The translations under genes and the position numbers were made by a program. A model generated the notes under the pieces. It saw only the letters and a list, made by a program, of their open reading frames with translations. It did not search any database and was not told where the DNA came from. This document shows, one piece after another, positions 21,762 through 36,700 of a stretch of DNA of 64,000 nucleotides. This DNA is from Owenia fusiformis (Eukaryota; Annelida; Polychaeta; Sabellida; Oweniidae): NCBI GenBank assembly GCA_903813345.2, contig CAIIXF020000008.1, forward strand, positions 6,574,366 to 6,638,365. Reading direction: 5' to 3'. The first letter of the stretch is position 1. Every line of letters begins with the position of its first letter.

Positions 21762-24700
21762 GTGAGTATATTTCCATGTTTTTCTATTCCATTTTTATCA
21801 AATTTTGTGTTTTTGATCACCATTTTCGTGACATTGTATATATTTTCGTGATGATCATATAGGTAGTATTTACGAAGTCAACTGACGGTTAAACCTTTTT
21901 ATGACCAATTCATTAAAATATGCTCGATTCTCTTGCTTATGGCCGGTTTTAACCCTATTTACAAACATAACGTTACATAATGGTTATGTAATCTATTGCG
22001 TAGGATTATATAATTATCATAATTTGCCAACAAATACATGATCTGTTATGTCAACTATTTACTAGACAGAGTATAGTATATTATTGCCTAACCTCGAGTA
22101 GCCAGGAAACCGGAATGATCCAGGTACATAAAATATGAATGGATTATATAGTGACAGGTGCTATTTACAGGGTGGTCCAGAAAAAATGGGACACTCGTAT
22201 TTCGAAAATAGATATTGATTTTCTTGATGAAAACATGACATATTATATGCCAGTGGATAAGGAATTTACTTATCTTTAATTTGGTGTACCATGAGTTCAA
22301 ATGTATTATAATGTCTGTCAACCAGTGTCCATAATATAAATGACGTCATTTTCGTTTCAAAACAGGTTTTCCGAAACTTGCAAAAACCAATTTTTTGTCA
22401 ACTTGATTTACATAAACAGACGCTCAATATGTCCACCATTTTGATCAATTATAGCCCTCGATTTTGGCCTAAACTGGTCAAATGCATCATTGACATGCTG
22501 TCGAGACGGTGAATTAGAATTTTCAATAATTCTGTCCCTAAGGGACTGAGTAGCTGTAAAGGGTTCATGGTAAACCAATTCTGTTAGTTCTCCAAATACG
22601 CGATAGTCGCAGACATTGACATCGGATGATCCAATTATGTTGTTTTAGGACCATCCTGATATGAGCTCATTTTCGAATCTTTACATTTTACAACAAGATG
22701 GGGTTCCAAGCAATAGATCTCACAAGAGTGTCAAATGTTTAAAGGAAAATGTGCCTAGATTCATTCCCCTTAATCACTGCCTTGCCCAGATCACCCGACT
22801 ACCAAACGTCTGCGACTGCCACATATGGGAAGGACTGACAGAATTGGTATACCATAAATCCTTAAGATCTATTCAGTCCCTTAGGACATAATTATTGAGA
22901 AGTGAAATTCATTGTCTCAACAGCATATCAATGATGCTATTGACCAATTTAGGCCAAAATTTAGAGCTACATACAATTGCATGAAATTTGAGAATTAATC
23001 TGACTTTGATTTCACATATTTAAATGTTAGTAAATAGTTTTAACAATAGTTTTGAGTGGACTTATTTCCAGTTATTGGACATATAATCATTCAGAAAGTA
23101 TCATAAGTATGTTGTTAAATGAAAGTGATTTACTCGATGTCAACATGAAGAGTTTGTGTATACTAATTAACATGACTCAATGACTTTACACTCTACTAAA
23201 CCCAATTTATTCTGTAATGAAATGGTATTATACATATATTTGGGTTCTTGTGCCACACGCATATTTTTGATACTCAAATTATTCATTTTTAGCAGTGAGA
23301 GCAGTGACTACCTGCTTTACCTGCCATCTTTCTTTGATTTGACAAATGATTTACCTTGTCATTACCATAATTGTTTTCAGTGGGGACTTGTCTGTGTATT
23401 CACATAACTTTACATTTGATAGAGGATGATACAGTTTCTTTGTCACATCCTTGGACTGAGTTACCCTTTTATAGTGTCAGAGACCATAATGATTTTATCG
23501 AGTTGGTTCCTAATGGTAATATGATAATTACATTTGAAAACAAACTTTTCAATCCAATTGAGATTAGAGGCGATGATGAGGATACACCAGGTTATGATGA
23601 TATTTCTTATGATTATATGTCAAAATGTGATTATCTTACCCTGACTGAACTGAATAACTCAATGAATGCCAAGAATTTATTAGACATGTCTCTTATACAT
23701 AGCAATATACGCAGTTTATCAGCAAACCAATGGAAATTAACAAACATGATTTCTGCTATTGACAAGACCATTTCAGTAATAGCACTTTCAGAAACATGGC
23801 TCTATAAGGACCAGGAATCATATTTTTCCAAATTCTTGAATTACAATGGTCACTTTAAATCACGCAACACGAGAGGAGGTGGGGTAGGCATTTATGTTCA
23901 TAATTCCATGACTATTATTGAAAGACCTGATCTCAAATTTAACAATAATGACTGTGATGTGATAACTATTGAGATTGTTATGGAAAATAGCAAAAATGTA
24001 TAATGTTGATGTTGAAGATTTCAATAATGATCTCAACACTTATCTATCTCAACTTTCATTGGAGAATAAAATTTGCTATGTCACTGGTGACTTTAATATT
24101 GACTTATTTAAAGTAGCTCAGCATATTCCTACGCAGAATTTTTTATAATATAATGACTTCATTTAACCTAGTTCCCCTGATCTACAAAGCAACAAGAGTC
24201 ACATCAACTTCTGCCACTCTTATTGATAACATATTTACAAATGACTCTAAGGCAGACTCATGTGGTATAATTTTTTACGATATTTCAGACCATTTTCCTG
24301 TTTATGCCTCTTGTAAAAAACATGTTAATAGAATAAAAAACATCAAAGTCAAACAGCGAAAATATACTGACCCAAATATTCAACTATTTAAAGAATTACT
24401 TTCAAGTGAAAATTGGAATGAGGTTATAAGTAATAATGATTCTAATGCGTCATATAATATATTTGAAGATATTTCAACTAAACACTATGATAGATGCTTT
24501 CCTCTTAAAACTACTATAAAAAGGATCTATAATAATAAACCGTGGGTCACTTCTGCCATTCTTACTTCCATCAGGAACAAAAGCAAATTATATAAAAAGG
24601 TCCTTAGAAATCCTTCCCAACCAAATAAAATCAATTACAAAACTTATGCAAAAACCTTAAAGAGAATAATTAAAAACTCTCAGAAAATGTACTACAACAA

Positions 24701-27700
24701 TAGATTTCAAAAAACCCAAGGTAATATTAAAGCTAACTGGCAAATTTTAAATGAATTACTTCAAAGGAAAAATAAATCAACCAATATTTCTGAATCTTTT
24801 CTTCACAATAACATTGAAATTACAGACAAACAGCAAATTGCAAATCAATTTAACAACTTTTTTCAACTGTAGGTGAGAATCTTGCTTCAAAAATCCCCAA
24901 ATCAAAAAAGAACCCACTTGATTTCATGCAGAACTTAGGTCAAACAGAATCTACTCTATTTCTTAATCCAATATCTCATGATGAAATCCAAACTGAAATA
25001 AATAATCTGAAAAATTCAGCTGCTGGTCTTGATGACTTTAAGCCGTTTGTCGTAAAGGAGTGTGGTAACACACTCTTACAGCCCCTTTTGCATATATTTA
25101 ATCTATCGTTTAGCAATGGTATATTTCCAGATCATTTAAAAGCCGCCAAAGTCATTCCAATTTATAAAAATATAATGACAAATTATTTACAAATTATCGC
25201 CCCATTTCTGTCCTTCCTGTATTCTCTAAACTACTTGAAAAATGAATGCATAGGAGATTTTCTACTTTTATTGACAAAATGGAAATTTTATATTCTAATC
25301 AATTTGGATTTAGAGAAAAGAAGTCAACTTTTATGGCTGTTCTAAATTTTGTTGAAAAAATAAGAAAATCTATTGATCTCGGAGAATACTCAATTGGCCT
25401 ATTTTTAGATTTTTCCAAGGCATTTGACACTATCGACCATGAAATTCTTTTTCAAAAATTATATTTTTATGGTATACGTGGCGTATCACTTGACTTGGTA
25501 AAAAGTTATTTCAAAAATAGAATTCAAAGAACTTCATACAAAGATGTTATTTCTGAGCCAAATACCATTAACTGTGGAATCCCTCAAGGCTCCATACTAG
25601 GTCCCCTTTTCTTCATTGTTTATATTAATGACATATACTTATCATCTCCAAGGTTATTTTTTGTTCTTTAGATGACACTAATATATTGATAAATGGCAAA
25701 AATCTAAATGAACTCAATGATATATTGAACACCGAGCTAAAACATATTGAAGAATGGCTGGTGGCTAATAGACTTTCTATAAACATTTCTAAAACCAAAT
25801 ACATCATTTTTACGTCAAGACAGAAGCACTATGATCCAAGTAACTTCAAAATATATCTCAATGACAATAAACTCGAACAAGTTTCAACGATCAGTTTTTT
25901 AGGCATTATAATTGACCAACATTTGACATGGAAAGATCACATATCTTCAGTTAATATGAAAATTTCAAGGACCATAGGTATTTTGTACAAGATTAAGCAT
26001 ATCTTAAACATTCAAGGGTTTACAAGTATTTACTACTCCTTGATCTATTCATATCTAATATATGGTAATCTTGTTTGGGGGGATGCAAATCCTACATCAA
26101 TAAATCCACTTCACTTGTCCCAGAAAAGGTTTGTACGTCTTGCAACAAATAGTGACTTTAGAGCACATTCTTCTCCACTTTTTGAAATGTTAAAACTTAT
26201 TACTATTTTTGACATTAATAAGCAAGCGAAATGTTTATTTATGTTCAAATGGAAAAATGACTTAGATAACTATAGGAGTATATACCCTCGTCTCTTTACA
26301 ACAGTTCATGAAAGAAATCCTTATAACACCAGAAATAGAATGACCTATGATCAACCTAAATTTCGCACAAATTATGGTAAATCATCTATATCCATTTCAG
26401 TACCCCAGCTTTGGAACAAATTACCAGAAAGACTTAAACAAATAAAAAGCCTCTATTCATTTAAAAGAGAACTAAAAAAACTATTTTTGGAAACATACTA
26501 ACTCAATTGATATTTTGCTGTCTCTTTATCACCCATTGCCCTCACCATGCTTTCTCTCGTGTATGCTCTTTTGGTTTCTTCAAAGAACAAAACTGCTCTC
26601 AATATGATTGCTCAGTATATCTGACCCATATGGTAACGTTTCAATCACATACAGTTATGCTGTTTTTGTGGTTTTTTTTGTTTTTTTTTGTTGTTGTTTA
26701 CTAAACTGACTTATATTTCCTATAAGCTCTGCTGTACCCCCTGATTTTGCCTCTGTTCCAAATAATGTTCAAACAGGGTGGTCCAAAAAAAAGTGAACCC
26801 CTGCAACAGGCTACATTTTTCTTAATACATGCATGAATTGGCTCATATTATCACATGTTGTAGAGAAAGGTCTAAAATTTTGGTTGATGCCATAATTTAT
26901 TCTCAGTCTTAAATTTTGAAGAAATTACAAGCGTTTAACAAACATGCCTGGAAATTAGATATTGTACAAAATTTTACAAATGTGATTCACTGAAATTGTT
27001 GAAACACATTGGGTGATCTTAAACAGCTTTCAGTTAGAGATACAAGTTTAAAACCCTACCATATGACAAAAGGGACACTATCCAAGCAGAAAACACATTT
27101 CACACTTTCATTGATCATTTTGAAGCATTTTTAACTGTTCAACAGTTCAGGGGTATGTTACCTACACCAACAGTTAGAGGGGGGCCTCTTATGGAAGGAA
27201 GTTGCCCCCTGTGACCAGGAATCTGATAACCCCTTCATCAAATATCTTTAAAAAATCAAAAGAAAATTCAATATTCAATGTTTTGAGCCATATATCATTA
27301 GAATTGGTCCATGATTTATGAAGATATTGACATTTCAAGATCATATAGGGGTATGTTCATGATTTCACTGGAAAATGTTTTCGTCTGTGGAAGCTTAGCA
27401 CATCTCTTTGGATCACAATAACTTTGCAACTAACAAATGTGGAATGCTAGTTTTAAGCCATAATGTGCAGGATTTAAAATTGAACAAAGTCAGAAAATAT
27501 TAGTTCTTTAAGACTGCAGCTTAAAAAATTCTCAGGGGAAAGGTGTTAAAGGGTTGAAGAATCGCGGATATTGAAAATCACAATTTGTCCATTTTCAGTA
27601 ATGTTTTGTTAGGGCTTATAATTTCTGCAAATTTCAAGACTAAGTAAAATGTATGGTACCAACATAAATTTTAGACCTTCCTCTACAACATGTCAAAATA

Positions 27701-30700
27701 AAAAAGAATTCCTGCAAGTAATAAGGGAAATATGGCCAGTTGCAGGGGTTCACTTTTTTTTGGACCACCCTGTACATTGTAAGTATATTTGCACTCATTG
27801 GTATAATTGTATTCAAGAACACTTTTGACATTATGCCAATACTTTACCTCATTTGGTCTGTATTATGATGTGACAAACCAATACTTTCGTTCAAATAGAT
27901 GAATACATAGGCAGGTCCCCAACTGCATTTAATAGGTATGACAACACACATGTATTATTTTGTCTAATATTGGGAATATACACTTTTTAAAGTGTCACCC
28001 AGTTCAATTGTATTTTGTGTGTATTTCAAATAATAGATAAACATAAACATTAAAAAAAGTGGACATGAACATCTGTTTATGTAAAAGATGAGTAAATTCC
28101 CTATCCACTGGTATATAATACGACATGTTTTCATCAAGGATATTAATATCTATACTCGAAATACGAGTGTCCCATGTTTCTGGACCACCTGTATATTCAA
28201 ATGAGATGGCCATAAAATAGTAGATTAATCCGTCAACCGACAATTGAATTCACGAATGCTACCTTAGAATAAATAAGGGCCATAAGGATGATACGCTAGA
28301 CTTCCAGAGAGAGAGAGAGAGAATATAAAAGGCAATCGTGATTGTCATGTTATGTACTCAAGAACGAAATGAGAAGGGAAAATATTCTGTGAATTATTTA
28401 TACAATTTAGATCTAAATCTAGTCTTAAGTCCTTATGAATGTCTTGTATAAACGATCTTCCTTTTACACGTTTGAATGGTTATTAAGTAATGGTACACGA
28501 GGAATTAAGGAATAATGAATTAGAAATATAGTTTATTTTTATAATGATAAAGAATGGGATGTGATGGAAGTGTACGATCAAAACTGATGTATCACGGCGA
28601 GTGGGATAAGACAATTACGTTTGCTCACCGTGTCAGTAAGGTGTTCAATGTCAAACAAAATTAAGTTACGTTCTTGAACCATGAAAAGAAAGTGATTACT
28701 CTTAAAATATGATATTGTTATAAGTCTTTACTTTTACAGAGGTTATGGGTTTAACTTAATCTTTGAAAATTAAAGTTGTTGCATTGTACCTTTCCGAGGT
28801 GGTCTGTGATCAATACGCATATTGCATTTGTCATCAGCTATATTGCATTGCTGGTCCACGGCCTTGTTATACATGAACTAGAAAATGTAACCAGTTGCCA
28901 TAGTTGGATTGAATTACATATCAATTATTGTTAATTGTAGAATATCATATTCTTGAATGATCAGTGCTATTTATAATTCATCTGCAAAAGCTTTATGCTT
29001 GTAGGTTTTTGTTGTTGCTTGAGTAATGTTTTTAGATGATTTTAATCCCAATATAAGTAAGGGGTTGATCGGATGAACTTTGAAGAGTACACGTGCAATA
29101 ATATAAACTATTACCCGTTGATAACACAAACTATATAACGAGATTTATATTTAGAGGATTATCCCATGATACTACTACTTCCCGGTGAATAACACTCTGA
29201 AAGGAGTATTTTTGACAATGTGATATGTATTGTAATGTAATGTATTGTCCTTCGGAATAAAACCCATATTGAATCCCTCCCAGTAGATAAGCCCTATTTA
29301 CCCTATATAAGATTTAGGAGGCCGTTTCTCGAAACTTATCGTTATTAACGAATCGTCAATAGCAAATCGTAGATTCGTTTCTATGGACACCCCATCATGG
29401 ATAACGAACAATTCGTTAAAACCATGATCGCGAATCGTTAACTTTTGAGAAACGGAAAAATCTTTATTAACAATTGAATTAACGATTCGTTAATAACGAA
29501 ACTTTCGAGAAACGGCCCCCAGGATATTGGCATTATCCCGAGGGAAAATAATGTGCCTGATCGAGGGGAGTTTAGTTATATGTAGCTGGATCATTCTGGT
29601 TTCCTTGGCAGTCAGGGTTAGTCAAAAATATATAACTAGTTGACATAACAACTCATGTTTGTTGGCAAATTATAATGATAATAATCTTTATTACTAGTAT
29701 ATAATATTACATAGTCTTACACAATAGATTACATAACCATTATGTAACTTTATTACACTTAATTACATTAATTACATATGTCAGTAGTTTAAAAAATATA
29801 TTTCATTATACTTGGCTAACAAACATTCGTTTTATAATATACCTAAATTATAGATTTCCTTTCAGTTGCTTAGTACCAGGTTGATCAATAAGAGAAAACT
29901 ATAGTTACAGTGGTGACTTCAAGAAGGGCAATATTTCAAATGTCAATCAAATAAATCCTAATATGACGTGCACGGACCTGGGGACAATTCGGGAAATACG
30001 GTCTAATCGCTTTAAGCGTTAATATTTGCCTTATTTAAAAAGCTAACTATGTGTATTATATATCATTTTTTAAGTATTTTTTATTCGCATTTCACTGAAA
30101 TTATTTTTCCTTGAAAAGTATGATAGGATCTACCATATTTTTTAAGTTAAATGTACTCCGACATCGTCAGATACGCTGTAAGGCGTAACATTTCACGCTT
30201 ACACGGTTCGTTGAAATCGGAATAACTTTTGAAATACTGATCAGAATTTTACTAAAATTTCACATTTTATTTATTGAAACGTGTGCTTTTATGACGTCAC
30301 AATTGCCTAGCGGCTACAGTTCAAATCGTCTTATATGAACGCTTTTAAGGTTTTCAAAATTGTGTAAGGTTTTGAAGGCGAAGGAGACAAGCAATAAGTT
30401 TACCTTTATTTAACCTTCTAATTTAGGTCTGATTTCAAAAAAAAATTAACTGCACAATATTGTCATGGCGAAATTTACAAAACAATAACCGATTTCTTTA
30501 TTTTTCAAATAATAAGAGAATAAGAGTTGCTTTTAGAGACTTGAAAAAATGTAACGCATCGATTTTTTACCACAAATCCCATACATATCAATTTTTACTA
30601 AGGCCCCGAGTGGATTTCCTGACCGTTTTTCAAAAATCAAAAACATTTTAGAAATATTGTCCTCGAGATCTTCTTGCTCTGTGAATTTCACCAGGATTGA

Positions 30701-33700
30701 ATAAGAATAAAGCATCTTATTTTTAGGTTGACTAAACTTGACAAAATGTAACGCTTGTCGTTTTTGACGTTATAATGCTGATAGCGCACTATACTGCCCA
30801 TTGTATTGTTTTTGTATTTTGACGCTATAATGTTACTCTAATTGTCCCCTGTTTCGTGCGACGTGTATAAACGGTTTTTTAATGTCAGAAAGCGGGTATT
30901 TAGTTTTATAAATATATAATATTTTTAGATTGAGATATTACAATAATACAATATTTAAGTTATCCAATATATTTTAAAACACACTCGGCAGGATTTTTAT
31001 GAAGTTCCGTTTGCGTAACAAAAGTGAGGTATTAAATCGATGATTCTGTTGTCTTCTGAACTATTTGTTCGCAAACATGTAAATATTTTTAAACATATGA
31101 TACTAACATTCGTTTCTAATAAAAATGTCGTGGGAATTCTGCCGACAATGTGTGAAATAAGGAAAAAACAAAAATCGCACCTTCGAAGTTCCGACATTTT
31201 GTTACCGAAACGAACCGTTTACGGTAACCAATCAACTCCATAGGATCAAATATGTCAGTCTTAAATATCTGGTCAAACGGTTTCATTACACAAGCGCATG
31301 TGCCAACTCGAAAATATCAAAAATGAGTACAGAACAAAGCAAGATTTTGGGGTTTATTTCTTTGTGACAGACTGCAATTCTTAATACTTTCATTTACTTT
31401 TTTGGCTTTCCTTTAATGTTAACCTATTAAACAAGACAGCATTGCATTGAAAACAAAATAAAAAATTTACGCTAGATTTAGGTAATTATAGTTCCCGAAT
31501 GGTGGAGGAGGGGGGATGCTATACATCGTTTTTTTAATGTTAGCATTGTTTGGGATTTTGGGGTTTATTTCCTTGTGACTGACTGTATTCTTCATACGTT
31601 TTGGCATTCTCAAAATTCATTTCGTTCGTTGCGTACCTTCACTACCTAAGGCAAAGGAGGTACGGATTGCACTGGACGAAAGGCTCGGACGTTTTGGTCT
31701 TCCTTTTATGTTAACCTGATCTTTTTATTTAGATTCCGCCCAGGATGCCCTCACTGCCTTAGCATACGTTCAGAGAGTTGAAACTGAGAATTGCACTGGC
31801 GGAACTAATGAGGTCCTCCCAGTTCAATTTAGTCAGGATGTCTGGAGTGAATACGCGAACGTTGCAGTCAGGACTGCGAACCTCTTATCCAAGAGCCTCA
31901 CACTAAACGGAGGAACCTTCTCGGCCGACAAGGAGTCGTTTTTGTTTGATGTCGTTAGAAACAACGTGGCGGGAAATACATTGATATTTGGTTCTGCTAT
32001 TGCTGTAGAAGATTGGGTCTACACTCCTTATCAAACATTTTGTCCATATAGCTACAAAGATGAATTTGTCCACGCGTTTGATTTGTCATTGAGTTATGAT
32101 TATATGGACAACGGAACCGAGTGGTATCACACGCTCAGGGTAAAGGACTGGTCCAACTCACCCCTCACCAAAGATAAAGTCAAATATAGGTCAACCATAT
32201 TTATGTACTATTTAAAAACATGTCGTATTGGTCATTTATGTAAATGGTATAATCAATTACAAAAACAGATCTAGACTGCAATGAAAAATAAGTGCCAAAC
32301 AAATTATGATGAAAATATTGTATTTTAATTTGGTTCATTTAGGTTATATTCTACAGACCATGCTATAGACAATAGTTGATATATAGCAGATAGACATTGG
32401 ACATTCACAATTATGACAAAATTATTTCAAAATTATGACTATGGGCTTTTAACTTGAAAGCCCTTGTTATGACGAAAATAATATATTTTAATTTGGTTCA
32501 TTTAGGTTATATTCTACAGACCATGCTATAGAAATTGACTTCGTCCAACCAACAGTTGATATAGCAGATGGAGATTGGACATTCACAATTATGACAAAAT
32601 TATTTCAAAATTATGACGAAAATAATATTTTTTGATTTCGTTCATTTAGGTTAAATTCTACAGACCATGCTATAGAAATTGACTTCGTTCAACCAACAGT
32701 TGATATAGCAGATGGGCATTGGACATACACAATTATGACAAAATTATTTCAAAATTATGACGAAAATAATCTATTTTCATTTGGTTCATTTAGGTTAAAT
32801 TCTACACACCATGCTATAGAAACTGACTTCGTTCAACCCACAGTTGATATAGCTGATGGGCATTGGACATACAAAATTATGACAAAATTATTTCAAAATC
32901 ATGACGAAAATAATATATTTTCATTTGGTTCATTTAGGTTAAATTCTACACACCATGCTATAGAAATTGACTTCGTTCAATAGCAGATTGGCACCATGCT
33001 ATAGAAATTGACTTCGTTCAACCCACAGTTGATATAGCTGATGGGCATTGGACATACAAAATTATGACAAAATTATTTCAAAATTATGACGAAAATAATA
33101 TATTTTCATTTGGTTCATTTAGGTTAAATTCTACACACCATGCTATAGAAATTGACTTCGTTCAACCCACAGTTGATATAGCTGATGGGCATTGGACATA
33201 TCCCTACTATGACTGTGGTGGTGGTAACATATGGATGGTGACTTACTCTTCGCCAATATTGATGGTTGATTCTTCTCCACCAGGGAATGTTATATTCAAG
33301 TGAGTGCTCTATTTAAATGCAGATTCTTGAAATATGGTAAAGAAAGCCGAAAAGAAAATTTTCTTAAATGCAAACAATAAAGGCAAAAAGAAATATTTTA
33401 AAAATCAGAAAAAGAAAAGATCAGTGGTTCAACCCCCTCCCCCAAAAAATTTTCTCGGTCACATAAATTTTTTTTTGGAGATCATGTTATTTTGATCCAT
33501 TCTTATTCAAAATGCCAGCCTCACATAGGAATCCGGATGAATATAATTTAATGTACTCTTCTGATCTTTAGCCAAGTCTTCAAAATAAAATACAGTTCGT
33601 TCTATTATGTTGCTACCTAAGTGAGGTTTGAAGATTATATAAATATTTTTTATTTTAGAGGCATCGCCACTATAGATATAGAGCTGACAAACATTGATAT

Positions 33701-36700
33701 AAACCAGTGTGATCCTGAGGAGTTTACACCAGAATATGTTGATGAAGGTGCTGACGACATATTCCGGGGAACGCATAGCTGTAGAGAGTCTACTAAGGTA
33801 ATATATTGGTAGAAACCACCGTGCCCTGTTCTTTCTACTGAAACGTATATGAAGTATATTTCATATTCGCTGGGTACGTTATGGGGTGCTTAATATATTA
33901 TAGATATGCTTACTTGACAATGGTCAACAAAATATGACTGGTTTGTATTGCTTTGTTTTATTTTAAAAAAGAACAACATTATAACAGTCTAACGATGAAT
34001 GTAACCAAAACTTCAAACTGCATGCATGTTATTCCTTAAGATTCGGGGGTTCTAAAGTTCTGCTGTGTTCTTTGGTCCCAATGAAAGATTTTTTTCTTTC
34101 ATCGATTGACGCATCGGCATGGACATACTTTTACAAATGTATCAACGCTTTTATCAATGGGGTTGACTCATTATTTCATTCAACTGATCAGTGAACTGTT
34201 ACAATAATGATATTGTTTTGGAGAAAAGGTTCATGAAGACGAATATCTTACTTCTCATGCACAAATTAAAGACACTCTGTTTGTACGGAGTAGATAGCGG
34301 ATGTGTGCTGAGTAATAACTATGCCAATTACAAATTAAACTAATAACTTCAAATCGCCTTGTCTGGATGCACTCAAGCATGTTCGACTTTTGTTCGTCAA
34401 GTAGAAATACATATATGAGATATTGAGGTTCCAATTCTCTAAAACGGACATCTTATTGCTCTTGACATAGTCTCAATGAACGCTATACCGCATCCTCTAT
34501 AATCCTTGACTGGTCAGAGGGGAAAATAATCTAGAATTTAAAGATTAACATTAATACATTATCTTATAGTTAAGATTAACCGTTAGGTCTTACTTGTCAT
34601 GTCATTGTAATTGTCATGGAAACTCAAACTCGCTTGCCAGTTTGATTTTAAATTAACTTAATGCATACCTTGGAGATCCAAATTGTTTAAACATTCGTTT
34701 ATTCCTATTTTTAGTGTGTACCTGTTAGTGGCCTTGGACTTACACGCGGTGCATACGATTGCTACTGTAAGGATGGGTACTACTTTCCGCATAGCTCTGT
34801 AACTAAGAAGGCATTTGAAGGCCTTATGGTGGAGCTTTCTATCAACACAAATGATACCTCACTTGATTTCGAATGCATAAGGTTTGAGCGTTTGTATTGA
34901 TCGTTTGAAATTGTTGCAGTTAATTGCCGCCCCTTGTTTCTGACTTCTTCACAGTTCCGCTTTCACATAATTGCAGATTAAAATGTTTAGTAATAAGGCA
35001 TAGTTTTCACTGTTGATAATTGTATTCTACTGCCATGCAACTTGCAAGTATGAGGGTGTATTGTGTTGTAGAGCAATATAATTTGTGAAAATATGCCTTA
35101 TTATAGATTATTCTAAATCTGAATTCTTCTCTAATGAATATCAATGTTCTAAATTAACGAAGTGATAATGATAATACGACGCTTATTTCCGATGTGCCGA
35201 AGTATAGTTGTAAGCACATGAATTATAAAGATTGCTTATGTTTATTATATCAACATATATTGTACCCTTGGTGTTTTGTCGATAACACGTACAAGCCGAG
35301 GTTGTGGGGAATCTGGAATTAACATACTAGATCAAAAATCCTTCCTTCCTTAGTTTTTATTTTTCCTTCATTCTTTTACAACTTTTGGTGAAAAGTTGGA
35401 GTCAGGGAATAGTATTTGTAATTGTTTCAATTTTAGAATATTTTGGGCTCATATAATTCCTTGTCATATATCTTTTCTAAAAATACCCAAAATATATGTG
35501 TTTTGAAGAAAACCAAAGGTTTTTACAATAATGCATTCATTTTTATTTTATATCATAGTATTTGAAATTGTTTCAATTTTAGAATATTTTGGGCTCATAT
35601 AATTCCTTGTCATACACTGTTGCTCATAAATATGGAATATTAGATTTGGCAGCTCAGAATTCAAAGTTTGGAGTAAGAGAACATTTATTTGGAGTTGGTT
35701 CAGACATTTATTTTCTAGGCAAATCATAACCACATATTTCATCTACAAATCAACATTTTTTAGAGAAAAAAATATTCACATTTAAGTTTAGAAAATTACT
35801 GTTATTTAAACAGGGGTACGCTAAGAATTTTTGCATTTTCAAAACACCCCGATCCAAATCGTCATGTAAAACAGATCAAACAAAATAAACATCTGGTCAT
35901 GAACATTGAAGTGTCCTCTATCCAATGATAGCACTAATATGCGTTATGTCCTCTTTGTCTTGCAATCAGAGCATCAACCCTACCGGACCAGCATAGAATG
36001 AAACATCTGACCTTTCTAAGTGAAATAAGGCCCCATTCCTCAATCTGGGCAGTACGTAACGTGTCTAAATTTTGAGGTGGGGGTCCAAGTCACGATTCTC
36101 ATTACCAAGGTCGTCCCACATTTGCTTTGCATTAGCCTGCTTGGCTGACTTTTGTGCCCATGGTAGCTGGTCCACATTGCCTGCCCTGATGTAATCCAAC
36201 ACGATGCCACTAGCATATGCATCAGCATGATCATTCTGCAGTTGAATGTTGCCCCAAAACACTCTATTTGCATGTGGTACTTGATGGAGGTCCAAAATGT
36301 CAAATTACTCTTAAATTATGTTTTGGAATCACCAAGGGGGTGCAACGTCTGTAGTACTGCTCCAAACAACCTCTGTAATACTGCTCCAAACATAAATAGG
36401 GTCGCCTTCATGGACTGCCACATCAGTAAGTGTCCTTATTGTCTCTTTCCCCTGGTCTACGACAGAAACGAACACAATTATCAACTTTGTGGAGGACACG
36501 TCTTATTTCTTCACATGCTGTCCTATGACACCAAAGATTAGGTCCAATGTTTTGGTGCTTTCCTGCCCATTGAAGGCACCTTTCTTGGTCATGATCAGTC
36601 AGCTGTGGTCTCTTTAAAGGTCTCATGGCCTTGCATCCGTTTTAAAGAAATCACTGGTTGTCTATAGCTCTGGAACACAGGTTTTGAGGTGGGACAGCCA

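Larger units (their letters stand above)
22166..28193. mobile_element. IS630/Tc1/mariner-type element split apart by later insertions
   Basis: The left end TACAGGGTGGTCCAGAAAAA leads into GGGACACTCGTATTTCG; the right end (28050-28193) is its inverse. The arms match over about 110 bp (GATATTGAT / GATATTAAT, TTGATGAAAACATG, CCAGTGGATA, GGAATTTACT). Its interior now contains transposase fragments, a LINE and another foldback element. Confidence 0.78.
21971..29749. repeat. outermost inverted repeat of the receptor intron 1 nest
   Basis: 21971-22130 and 29581-29749 are inverted copies, sharing CCATTATGTAAC, CAATAGATTACATAACCAT, TTGTTGGCAAATTAT, TAGTTGACATAACA and TGGATCATTC-GGTTTCC. The arms of about 160 bp enclose 7.4 kb including the Tc1/mariner-type element, LINE and MITEs listed separately. 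Either a transposon with long ends or an inverted duplication would explain it. Confidence 0.7.

Noticed and set aside
23180-23407. 75-codon frame before the LINE
   Set aside because: No recognisable endonuclease or ORF1 motif; at most untranslated leader of the LINE.
26507-26704. 65-codon frame after the LINE reverse transcriptase
   Set aside because: It reads through the low-complexity T/G-rich 3' end of the LINE and lacks any domain.
32735-32983. 82-codon frame overlapping the receptor region
   Set aside because: It is made of copies of exon 3 start plus intron in the 144-bp array and ends in TAG; not a separate gene.
36227-36541. 104-codon plus-strand frame
   Set aside because: Antisense to the decayed Tc1 transposase, whose motifs read on the minus strand.
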